Below the pieces are notes generated by a model, which did not search any database, was not told where the DNA came from, and saw nothing but the letters and a program-made list of their open reading frames with translations. The translations under genes and the position numbers were made by a program. This document shows positions 1-7,155 of a DNA stretch of 64,000 nucleotides, in pieces; the first letter of the stretch is position 1; every line of letters begins with the position of its first letter. The DNA is taken from NCBI GenBank assembly GCA_016183235.1, contig JACPFA010000027.1, positions 38,941 to 102,940 of the forward strand, read 5' to 3'. This DNA is from Deltaproteobacteria bacterium (GTDB taxonomy: Bacteria; UBA10199; DSSB01; JACPFA01).

Positions 1-2
1 AA

Positions 3-344
3 GTAACGGTAGATGGCAAAAAATGGGCTTTTAAAAATTATGTGACCCTAATGGCAGGTTCAGTTCCTAGTTTGGGTTTTGGTACCAAGGTTTTTTACAA
101 GGCCATGCAACCGCGCATTTTTCATGGCATGGGGTTTTCGATGACTCCACGTACCATGGTGTGTGAATTACCCAAACTAGCTTTTGGTAAACCCTCCCAT
201 CATCCTGATCTTCTCGACGATGCCTTTCAAGAGATGGTTTTGGAATTTGGCGAACCTACCCCCTATTATCTTGATGGGGACATGTTAGAAGAAACAAAAA
301 TAGTTCGTATTTCTTTGGGGCCGCGGATTACGATCGTAAAATAG
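3..344 (+). CDS. Diacylglycerol/lipid kinase family protein, C-terminal part
   Basis: The reading frame is already open at the window edge, so this is the C-terminal ~114 residues of a longer protein. The first visible codons (VTVDGKKWAFKNYVTLMAG) continue in frame upstream of the first Met, so the Met near base 51 is not the true start. The ending (YYLDGDMLEE...ISLGPRITIV) resembles the closing beta-domain of bacterial DgkB/YegS-type lipid kinases, which phosphorylate diacylglycerol or related lipids with ATP. The ATP-binding N-terminal domain lies outside the window, so substrate and integrity cannot be judged. Confidence 0.6.
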   Translation, partial: VTVDGKKWAFKNYVTLMAGSVPSLGFGTKVFYKAMQPRIFHGMGFSMTPRTMVCELPKLAFGKPSHHPDLLDDAFQEMVLEFGEPTPYYLDGDMLEETKIVRISLGPRITIVK

Positions 345-345
345 A

Positions 346-378
346 TGTCATTGCGAGCATCAGCGAAGCAATCTTTCA
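346..378. repeat. Family A palindromic repeat, half element
   Basis: It reads tgtcattgcgagc...gaagcaatctttc, the left half of the family A repeat. It overlaps the last codons of the uracil-DNA glycosylase gene on the other strand and supplies that gene's final residues and stop. Confidence 0.7.
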
Positions 379-2144
379 TTCTTAAGATCTAATTGGGCCA
401 TCACCTTTTGCATATCTTCCCAAACCGGTTTTTTCATGGCGGGGTTTCGCAACAAAAAAGAAGGATGATAGGTTGCAAGCAGATGAATGCTTCCCGCAGG
501 AATGTTAGTTTTATACCGCTGCTGATAGACTGCATTTGGCCATGGGTGAAAACTTCCACGGAGCATGCTAATTTTTGTGTCCGTAGCCAATAAGGTTTGT
601 GCGGCAAAAGTGCCGAGGCAAACGATAACCTTCGGGCGAATGATTTCAATTTGATGATTTAAAAAGGGAGAACAGGTTTCGATTTCAATGGGTTCGGGGT
701 TTCGATTATGGGGTGGGCGGCAATTATGTACAACCCCTGCTACAGTCACAAAATTGTGAGTTTCCTCGACATCGATACAATAAAAAGTTTTGTCGGTACT
801 TCTGTGGTCAATTTGGCTAACTTCCACTTCATCATAAAGAGTTTCACGATCAAGTTGGGTAAACAAATGTTCATCATAAGGGATGTGTGACTCCACTTCC
901 GGATGTAACTTATATCTCATAGAAGGACAGACATAGGGAGCTATCATTTTTGAGAACTTTTTTGTTTCATCAACATCAAAGAAAATACATCCTCTCCGCT
1001 CGTATCCTTCGATTCCTAAGTTTTTTAAACCAGTCAAAAGAATTTCAATATCACCAGCCGAAAAAGCGCAAGTTGCTATTTCTGCACTTGGTTGTCTCGG
1101 TGGCCGAATTCGCATATAGCCATCGTCCATAAACCAAAATGCGACCATCATCGGATTAAGATCCTTAGACAAATAAGAAGGGACTTTTTTCTTTGGGTCA
1201 TAAAAATCATTTTGGATTGTTCTCAAACTTCGATGGGCAAGTGTATGACACTGGATTACGGGATAGAGCTGATCAGAACCTGCAGCAACTTTGAGCTCAT
1301 TGGTTGTACAACCCAACTCCCTTGCCAATAAACTAGCCTTAAATCGAGCATAGGCTTCTTGCCGCAAAGAGTGGGAAAAGGAAAAATAAGAATTGTAAGA
1401 TGGAATATGACTGTCTCCCAACAAGGAACCATAAATCATGTTACGCAGTGTGGGTGATAAACCTTGGCCTGTTGCAATCCGATCAGATTTTTTCAATTCC
1501 TGTACAGCAATGTGCCCTCTCTCTGTTAAAACTGGGTGATCTCCTGTTAGATAGATTGCACTTTTAAAAGGGCCTGCATTTTTTGATGATTTATAACTAA
1601 GCTTATAAACGGATCGACCTGCAAGGGGTGAGGCATGCCATCCTATTACCCTCTTTGGTACCAATTGTCCCTGCTGGTTCACAGACATCACGGTACCATT
1701 GTATTTTTGTTTTACAAGTCGTCCGATGCGTTCCCAAGAGCCATCTCCCAATTGTACCATGGCATTATACTTTAAACATTTAACGACATTCCCAATGTAA
1801 ACATTTTTTCGTTCTAGTCCCATGGCCTGAATGATTTTAGTGAGCAATTGGCCAGATCGCCCAACAAAGGGCAGGCCTTGGTGGTCTTCTTCTTCACCTG
1901 GGCCTTCTCCCACAAACATTAATTCGGCATGAGGATTTCCGTCACCGAAAACCAAGTTTGTCCTTTTGATATGCAGCGGGCAGCGGGTACAGTTTCCAAT
2001 GTGTTTTTTTAAAGCTTCAAGGTCAAAGACTTCTGTTTTTTGTGGAGCTTGGTTAGTGGGCTCAAACTTGGGCAGATAAGCGTTGGGGACTTCTTCTTCC
2101 CCTGCTAATTTAAGGGCTTGCAGATAACTTTGAAATCGATTCAT
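360..2144 (-). CDS. Family 4 uracil-DNA glycosylase interrupted by an intein
   Basis: 594-residue precursor. Residues 1-122 plus 475-594 form a ~242-residue family 4 (4Fe-4S) uracil-DNA glycosylase, which removes uracil from DNA. Visible are GEGPGEEED with GLPFVGRSG in the N-extein, the HPS catalytic motif at 560-562, and cluster cysteines C52, C55, C475 and C491. Residues 123-474 are an intein (listed separately) inserted in the conserved VVKCRPP segment; the +1 residue C475 is itself a cluster ligand, so splicing is required to assemble the iron-sulfur site. The last residues (ERLLR) and stop come from an overlapping family A repeat. The extein motifs are intact, so the spliced enzyme is probably functional. 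Leaderless-looking start at 2144, next to another repeat. Confidence 0.92.
   Translation of the reverse strand: MNRFQSYLQALKLAGEEEVPNAYLPKFEPTNQAPQKTEVFDLEALKKHIGNCTRCPLHIKRTNLVFGDGNPHAELMFVGEGPGEEEDHQGLPFVGRSGQLLTKIIQAMGLERKNVYIGNVVKCLKYNAMVQLGDGSWERIGRLVKQKYNGTVMSVNQQGQLVPKRVIGWHASPLAGRSVYKLSYKSSKNAGPFKSAIYLTGDHPVLTERGHIAVQELKKSDRIATGQGLSPTLRNMIYGSLLGDSHIPSYNSYFSFSHSLRQEAYARFKASLLARELGCTTNELKVAAGSDQLYPVIQCHTLAHRSLRTIQNDFYDPKKKVPSYLSKDLNPMMVAFWFMDDGYMRIRPPRQPSAEIATCAFSAGDIEILLTGLKNLGIEGYERRGCIFFDVDETKKFSKMIAPYVCPSMRYKLHPEVESHIPYDEHLFTQLDRETLYDEVEVSQIDHRSTDKTFYCIDVEETHNFVTVAGVVHNCRPPHNRNPEPIEIETCSPFLNHQIEIIRPKVIVCLGTFAAQTLLATDTKISMLRGSFHPWPNAVYQQRYKTNIPAGSIHLLATYHPSFLLRNPAMKKPVWEDMQKVMAQLDLKNERLLR
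723..1778 (-). other. Intein with LAGLIDADG homing endonuclease domain
   Basis: 352 residues within the uracil-DNA glycosylase. It starts with Cys (CLKYNAMVQLGDGSW, block A), has the TxxH block B motif (LTGDHPVLT, precursor 200-203), two LAGLIDADG-like helices (GSLLGDSH near 239-246 and FWFMDDGYM near 336-344), and ends in the canonical block F/G (FYCIDVEETHNF ... VVHN) followed by Cys. All residues expected for class 1 splicing are present. The two acidic LAGLIDADG residues are kept, so the endonuclease may still be active and mobile. It encodes no other domain. Confidence 0.93.
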
Positions 2145-2157
2145 AATAACACAAATA

Positions 2158-2263
2158 TGTCATTGCGAGCATGTCATTACCCGACTTGATCGGGTAACCC
2201 ATGATAGCGTGGCAATCCGACACGAAGTGTCGTCCCGAGCCTTTGCGAGGGATCTCTTGCTTA
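2158..2263. repeat. Family A repeat with nested family B-like stem
   Basis: It begins tgtcattgcgagc and ends gcgagggatctcttgc, with an inner acccgacttgatcgggt stem. It lies between the divergent glycosylase and phospholipase genes. An in-frame ATG at 2209 falls inside it but is unlikely to be a real start. Confidence 0.6.
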
Positions 2264-2277
2264 AAAAAATTAATCCT

Positions 2278-3201
2278 ATGATTTGGTTAACCCTAACTGT
2301 TTTTCTTGTCAATTTTCTAATCCCCGACACAGCTTATGCTTGGGGGCCGGGGGCCCATATCGATTACGCCCTCAATAGCCTAACCCACCTAGCAACGCTA
2401 GCGCCCTTTGTAAAAAAGCTGCTGGCTAAGTACCCCAAAGATTTTCTTTATGGCAACATTGCAGCCGATATTATTTTAGGTAAAAAATTTGCGGGCGAGC
2501 TTTACCATTGCCATAGTTGGGAAGTGGCAAGGCCTATTTTAGATAAGGCCGTCCATGATAACCAGCGTGCTTTTGTGTTGGGTTATCTTTCTCATCTATC
2601 AGTCGATATTATTTCTCATAATTATTTTGTGCCTTATAAAATGATTCGTAGTTATGAAACATTAACGTTACGCCATACCTATTGGGAGATGCGTTACGAT
2701 ATTAAAATGAATCCTAGGGCGTGGGATATTTTGGAAGAATTGGCCGAAGATAAATTTTTAGAGCATGATAAATTATTGGCCTCAACCCTCAAGCGGGCAC
2801 TCTTTTCTTTTAAGACCACCAAGCGAATTTTTAACAGCCTCATGATGCTGCAACGCATGAAACGGTGGCGGCGGGCTGCCCAGATTTTGGCTTCTAACAG
2901 CCAATATGTTTTGACAGACCTTGATGTGAAAGAATACAAGCGGCTTTGCCACGAATCGATGTTAGATTTCTTGTGCCATCCTGATGCTGCCCAGTGCTTT
3001 GCCGTAGATCCTTCAGGGAAACTTAAACTCCTTTATGCTAAAGAGACGATTAAAAATCTTCGCCATTTCATGAAAAATAAGTTAATGAGTCGTGAACAGG
3101 CAGCACAGTTTATTCAATTGGTGAAAAAGAAGCTAAAGCAAGGCATTTACCAACCGGTGGAATTGCCAGAGGTGCATTTATTTCTAGAGAGAGGCCAATA
3201 A
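2278..3201 (+). CDS. Zinc-dependent phospholipase C-like secreted protein
   Basis: 307 residues from the chosen ATG. A start at 2209 would add 23 residues encoded by the repeat and bury the signal peptide, so 2278 (MIWLTLTVFLVNFL...TAYA) is preferred, although no strong ribosome site is visible. After the signal peptide the mature protein starts WGPGAHIDYA and carries spaced His/Asp residues (YGNIAADIILGKK, CHSWEV, YLSHLSVDIISHNYFVP) typical of the Zn_dep_PLPC family, whose members hydrolyse phospholipids or are uncharacterised. The C-terminal third is Lys/Arg-rich and helical. Substrate unknown; export to periplasm or surface is inferred. Confidence 0.72.
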   Translation: MIWLTLTVFLVNFLIPDTAYAWGPGAHIDYALNSLTHLATLAPFVKKLLAKYPKDFLYGNIAADIILGKKFAGELYHCHSWEVARPILDKAVHDNQRAFVLGYLSHLSVDIISHNYFVPYKMIRSYETLTLRHTYWEMRYDIKMNPRAWDILEELAEDKFLEHDKLLASTLKRALFSFKTTKRIFNSLMMLQRMKRWRRAAQILASNSQYVLTDLDVKEYKRLCHESMLDFLCHPDAAQCFAVDPSGKLKLLYAKETIKNLRHFMKNKLMSREQAAQFIQLVKKKLKQGIYQPVELPEVHLFLERGQ

Positions 3202-3215
3202 TCAAAGGAGGGGCC

Positions 3216-3923
3216 ATGTCAAAAATGACGTCACGCCGTCATGCCGGACGAGCCTGCCCCGGCCCACGAGCCGGGGATCCGGCGTCTATTCGTTCATTTC
3301 GAACGAAGAGAGGAATTTTTGGCTTTTTGTTGTTGATGCTATTTTTAACTTCTTGTGGGAGGGTGATTGATCTACTCAAACCTAAAGAAGAAGCCGCTGG
3401 TCCGCTGGTTCCGCAATCAACCGTTTCACCATCACTCCCCAGCAACCCATCTATTCCAGATGCAACCATCAAAAACGCAGCCGAAGTAAAATTAAGAATC
3501 ATAAATTATCCCCGTGAATATGGTTATTATGGAAAAGACTATTGGGGCCCAAGTTTATTAACCGATGGCATTATTACCGACCATGCCTACTCCAGCGCCA
3601 GTGGAGAAAAGTTTCCGATGCGCTTTGTCTTTGAATTGGCGGCTGGGCAATCTAAATTAACCCAAATTGGTATTTCTAATTACTGCCAGGGTTGGGACGA
3701 TAGTCATGCTAAGACGGTTGAAATTTATCTAAGCGACGATATTGATCCTAATAAAACCGAGGCTTACCAAAAAGTTAAAGCCGTTATCTTAGCTCACCAA
3801 AAAGAAATCCAAAATTTTGATATTGAACCTACCTATGCAAGATATTTGGCCTTAAATATCACCGAAAATTACGGTGGGTCGTGGGCTATTTTGAACGAAG
3901 TCAAAGCTTGGGGAAGTAACTAA
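3216..3923 (+). CDS. Lipoprotein with discoidin-like domain
   Basis: 235 residues. A good Shine-Dalgarno (aaaggagg) sits 4-5 bases before ATG 3216, so this start is favoured although the n-region is unusually long. Residues 6-24 are a direct translation of a palindromic repeat. The hydrophobic core follows, with lipobox LTSC (lipidated Cys47), then a Pro/Ser linker and a C-terminal domain from about residue 90 (DGIITDHAYSS, FPMRFVFELA, GWAILNEVKAWG-like ending) resembling F5/8 type C (discoidin) carbohydrate-binding domains. Role probably surface or periplasmic binding; the ligand is unknown. Follows the phospholipase-like gene by 14 bases and is probably co-transcribed. Confidence 0.7.
   Translation: MSKMTSRRHAGRACPGPRAGDPASIRSFRTKRGIFGFLLLMLFLTSCGRVIDLLKPKEEAAGPLVPQSTVSPSLPSNPSIPDATIKNAAEVKLRIINYPREYGYYGKDYWGPSLLTDGIITDHAYSSASGEKFPMRFVFELAAGQSKLTQIGISNYCQGWDDSHAKTVEIYLSDDIDPNKTEAYQKVKAVILAHQKEIQNFDIEPTYARYLALNITENYGGSWAILNEVKAWGSN
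3236..3284. repeat. Palindromic repeat inside the lipoprotein start region
   Basis: It reads ccgtcatgccggacgagcc...ggcccacgagccggggatccgg. This GC-rich palindrome is translated in frame as part of the signal-peptide n-region of the lipoprotein. Confidence 0.65.
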
Positions 3924-3924
3924 C

Positions 3925-4072
3925 ATGTCACATATGGATCCCGGGTCAAGCCCGGGATGACGCAATGCCGTCATGCCGGACCTGATCCGGCATCCATTCA
4001 TCCATTCTGAACCATGTCATCCCTGCCCCTGCCTACGCAGGGGTAAACTCCGGCGGGGACCCATGATGATAA
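3925..4072. repeat. Cluster of family B palindromic repeats
   Basis: Three consecutive stems: atcccgggtcaagcccggga, gccggacctgatccggc, and tgtcatccctgcccctgcc...ggggtaaactccggcgggga. They fill the convergent gap between the lipoprotein and coaBC and could act as a bidirectional terminator. Confidence 0.7.
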
Positions 4073-4085
4073 AGAATCTTCCATT

Positions 4086-5288
4086 TCATCTGAAAAATTT
4101 ATTTGAGATCTCTTTTAGTATTTTACGAGCCAATTGTTCTTTGCTTTGGCGAGGAAATTTAACCGTTTTCCCATCAGCAAAGATCAGCGTGGCTTGATTT
4201 TCATGGCTAGCAAAGGCGGGGTTCGATTGAGAAATAGGGTTTGCCACAATGGCATCGAGGTTTTTCTTTTTTAATTTTTCTTTAGCATAAGCCAACATAT
4301 TTTCAGTTTCAGCCGCAAAACCAACCATGCGTTGATGCTTTTTAATTTTGCTTAAAAGTTCAAGAATGTCTGGGGTACGCACTAATTCTAACATTAAAGC
4401 ATCTTTGTCTTTTTTAATTTTATTTTTCCCCTTATTTTTTGCTTGGTAATCACCAACCGCAGCGGTGGCGATAAATAAGTCACAAGCCGGGAAATGTTTT
4501 TTACAAATTTCTAACATTTCTTTAGCATTTTCTACTCGTAGGGTGTCGATGCCTGCAGGCGTTGGTAACATTGTCGGCCCCGATACCAAAATGACACTGG
4601 CACCTAGGCTTTTAGCGGCTTCGGCCAAAGCATAACCCATACGGCCTGAACTTGGATTAGAAATAAAACGGACGGGGTCAAGATATTCACGGGTAGGCCC
4701 CGCGTTGATCAAAACTTTTTTGTCAGCGAGTTGATTGCTAACCCCAAAAAAACCAAAAACCCGTTGCAAAATCTCCGTAGGTTCAGCCAAACGCCCTTCA
4801 CCTTCCCAACCACAGGCCAAATCACCCACGCCGGGCTCAATAATAGTAGCGCCTTTTTTCTTAAGCGATTGTAAATGACTTTTGGTTTGAGGATGATTCC
4901 ACATGTTGACATTCATGGCCGGTGCAATGAGTAGGGGGGCATGGGTTGCTACTAGAATTGTAGAAAGTAAATCGTCAGCAATGCCCAAATTGGCCTTGGC
5001 CAAGGTATTGGCAGTGGCAGGGGCTAGCAAGATGAGATCGCCTGAGTCTGCTAAGGTAATGTGGCTAATGTGCGATTCTTCGGTTAAATTAAAAAGGTCG
5101 GTATGAACGGTGTTGCCCGACAGGGTTTGAAAGGTTAGGGGGCTTACAAAGGCTTGGGCTGCCTTCGTCATAACAACGTGCACACAGGCCCCGGCCACTT
5201 TAAGCCGGCGCACCACTTCACAGACTTTATAAATAGCAATCCCCCCTGAGATGCCGACAACAATGGTCTTTCCGGAAAGTTGGCCCAT
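4086..5288 (-). CDS. coaBC: Bifunctional phosphopantothenoylcysteine decarboxylase / phosphopantothenate-cysteine ligase
   Basis: 400 residues, normal for CoaBC, which catalyses two cytosolic steps of coenzyme A synthesis. The N-terminal flavoprotein (CoaC) half shows GISGGIAIYK, SHITLADSGD, LAPATANTLAK and PAMNVNMW. The ACGWEGEGRLAEP segment leads to the CoaB half with INAGPTREYLDPVRFISN, SSGRMGYALAEAA and, near the end, ANPIS. The ATG at 5288 is chosen over an in-frame TTG immediately upstream. Transcribed divergently from mgtE across two long fold-back elements. Confidence 0.95.
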   Translation of the reverse strand: MGQLSGKTIVVGISGGIAIYKVCEVVRRLKVAGACVHVVMTKAAQAFVSPLTFQTLSGNTVHTDLFNLTEESHISHITLADSGDLILLAPATANTLAKANLGIADDLLSTILVATHAPLLIAPAMNVNMWNHPQTKSHLQSLKKKGATIIEPGVGDLACGWEGEGRLAEPTEILQRVFGFFGVSNQLADKKVLINAGPTREYLDPVRFISNPSSGRMGYALAEAAKSLGASVILVSGPTMLPTPAGIDTLRVENAKEMLEICKKHFPACDLFIATAAVGDYQAKNKGKNKIKKDKDALMLELVRTPDILELLSKIKKHQRMVGFAAETENMLAYAKEKLKKKNLDAIVANPISQSNPAFASHENQATLIFADGKTVKFPRQSKEQLARKILKEISNKFFR

Positions 5289-5355
5289 CAACTCATCTTA
5301 GCGTCGAAAGCCGCTACCCGTCAAGGAATGCCAGCACTTTTACAAATCGTCACAT

Positions 5356-5577
5356 CTAAAAAGCGAACGAGGCGACTTTGCAGTTGAGTTAGCTTTTTCG
5401 ACCCGGCGCTCCATCGCCGACCCTAATGGGATTAGCGGGCACGGAAGCCTTCCGCGTTCTCGCCCAGAGGCGAGCCGCGGTTTTCCGTGCCCGCTAATCC
5501 GCATTGGGGGCCCCGGCGATTCCGCGATGGGTCGAAAAAGCTAACTCAACTGCAAAGTCGCCTCGCTCGCTTTTTAT
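5356..5577. repeat. Long fold-back element LP1 (222 bp)
   Basis: Its two halves are imperfect reverse complements for about 95 bases each: ggcgactttgcagttgagtt on the left, aactcaactgcaaagtcgcc on the right, and gattagcgggcacggaa / ttccgtgcccgctaatc nearer the centre. A GC-rich core (ctcgcccagaggcgag) closes the hairpin. No open frame in it resembles a protein. It sits between coaBC and mgtE, which diverge. Confidence 0.85.
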
Positions 5578-5582
5578 ATCTC

Positions 5583-5694
5583 TGCAAATATTTACGAAGA
5601 AGTCTTTTCGAAGCCGGAAGAGGCTACTCGAAACCCCTTTGCTCGGGGTTGAGAGAGCCTCTGCCGGATTCGAAAAGACGTGGCGGATATTTGC
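5583..5694. repeat. Long fold-back element LP2 (112 bp)
   Basis: Nested arms: gcaaatatt / gatatttgc outside, gtcttttcgaa...agaggct (5602-5625) with its complement (5656-5679) inside, and aacccc / ggggtt at the tip. A short T run follows, so in the plus direction it could also terminate or attenuate transcription ahead of mgtE. Confidence 0.8.
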
Positions 5695-5720
5695 CTTTTT
5701 CTTTGCCATTCCGCGCAAAG

Positions 5721-5739
5721 TGGTATTAAACCAATACCA
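5721..5739 (+). promoter_or_regulatory. Small hairpin covering the mgtE start
   Basis: The sequence tggtattaaaccaatacca is a 7-bp perfect stem ending on the A of the mgtE ATG. No Shine-Dalgarno is visible, and the stem occupies its place, so translation control or leaderless initiation is possible. Confidence 0.35.
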
Positions 5740-7055
5740 TGGCTGAATATTTATTATCTTTAGAAGACATCCAAGAACTTTGGCCGCTGCTTTCCCCGCA
5801 GGAGAAAGTGGAGAGTTTGCAATTTGTTCCCCGTCATTTAGCAGAAGACTTTTTTTTATCGCTTTCTGCCCATGACCAGGCCGAATTGGTGCTTAATCTT
5901 CCTCCCATGGATCGAAGATCCTGGGTGAGATTCTTACCTCCTGATGATGTGGCCGATATTTTGCAGAGTGTGAACAAAACTCGTTATGAAGATGTTTTGC
6001 CCTATTTAGACGACCAAACTCGAAAAGAAGTTAGTGCGCTCTTGGCCTATGCAGAAGATAATGCGGGTGGTTTGATGAATCCGCGGTTTGCCAGGCTCAG
6101 GCCCGAGATGAATTTAGATGAAGCTATCAGTTATTTAAAACGCCAAACTCGCGAACAAATCGAAACGATTTATTATACCTATGTGTTAGATGAGCAGCAG
6201 CATCTACTCGGTGTTGTATCTTTCCGTGAATTATTTTCAGGAAAACCTGAACTGAAGGTTAAAGATATTATGCGCATGGATATGGTGAAGGCCCTAGATA
6301 CTATGGATCAAGAGGCCTTAAGCCGCCTTTTTACAAAATATAATTTACTGGCCATGCCGATTGTTGATTCCGAAAATCGGCTTAAAGGTATTGTTACCAT
6401 CGATGACATCGTTGATGTTGTTAACGAAGAGGCCACCGAAGATATCCAAAAATTGGGTGGTATGGAGGCCTTAGAATCGCCTTATCTCAAAACCAGTTTT
6501 TTTCGCATGATTCGCAAAAGGGGAGGTTGGCTTTCGGCTTTATTTGTAGGTGAAATGTTAACGGCTTCGGTCATGGGTTATTTTGAAGTACACATTGTGC
6601 GTGCGGTTTTTTTAGCGATGTTCATCCCTTTGATTATTAGTAGTGGGGGCAATTCAGGTTCTCAAGCTTCTACCCTGGTGATTCGCGCCATGGCCTTGGG
6701 TGAGATTGGCTTCAGAGATTGGTGGATGGTGGTGCGACGTGAAATTTTTGTGGGTTTAACCTTGGGATCGATATTGGGAGCCATTGGGTTTTTGCGAGTC
6801 ATTGCGTGGCAGGGGCTTTTTAATAGTTTTGGCCCCTACGCGACTAAAGTTGGTTTTACAGTATTTGGAAGTTTAGTGGGTGTGGTAACCTTTGGAACTT
6901 TAGCAGGTTCAGGCTTACCCTTTTTGTTAAAAAAGTGGAGATTAGATCCGGCCAGCGCCTCAGCCCCATTTGTAGCCACTTTGGTCGATGTTAGTGGGAT
7001 TTTAATTTATTTTTCTTTGGCTGGGGTTTTATTACACGACGTGCTTTTTGGTTAA
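5739..7055 (+). CDS. mgtE: MgtE family magnesium transporter
   Basis: 438 residues, usual length. The N-terminal superhelical domain (about 1-125; LPPDDVADILQSV), paired CBS domains (about 130-250; AGGLMNPRFARLRP, VKDIMR, IVTIDDIVDVV) and five C-terminal membrane segments with the family signature FIPLIISSGGNSGSQAS are all present. It is an inner-membrane Mg2+ channel gated by Mg2+ binding to the cytosolic domains. Single gene, preceded by two large hairpins and a stem at the start codon, which may regulate expression; no recognised M-box is visible. Confidence 0.94.
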   Translation: MAEYLLSLEDIQELWPLLSPQEKVESLQFVPRHLAEDFFLSLSAHDQAELVLNLPPMDRRSWVRFLPPDDVADILQSVNKTRYEDVLPYLDDQTRKEVSALLAYAEDNAGGLMNPRFARLRPEMNLDEAISYLKRQTREQIETIYYTYVLDEQQHLLGVVSFRELFSGKPELKVKDIMRMDMVKALDTMDQEALSRLFTKYNLLAMPIVDSENRLKGIVTIDDIVDVVNEEATEDIQKLGGMEALESPYLKTSFFRMIRKRGGWLSALFVGEMLTASVMGYFEVHIVRAVFLAMFIPLIISSGGNSGSQASTLVIRAMALGEIGFRDWWMVVRREIFVGLTLGSILGAIGFLRVIAWQGLFNSFGPYATKVGFTVFGSLVGVVTFGTLAGSGLPFLLKKWRLDPASASAPFVATLVDVSGILIYFSLAGVLLHDVLFG

Positions 7056-7094
7056 GCATTTTCGGGTTGACTGAAAGACGCAAGCGACTATTAT

Positions 7095-7133
7095 TGTCAT
7101 TGCGAGCGAAGGCGAAGCAATCTTCTATTTTAT
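7095..7133. repeat. Family A repeat, half element
   Basis: It reads tgtcattgcgagcgaaggcg followed by aagcaatcttctattttat, between mgtE and the aldolase gene. Confidence 0.65.
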
Positions 7134-7155
7134 AAATGACTTAACAGGAGTATTC

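Noticed and set aside
2209..2277. Upstream ATG for the phospholipase-like gene
   Set aside because: It lies in a family A repeat and would bury the signal peptide behind 23 repeat-encoded residues.
5292..5738. Overlapping 74-80-codon frames in the coaBC-mgtE gap
   Set aside because: They exist only because the fold-back elements lack stops; frames on both strands mirror each other and resemble no protein.
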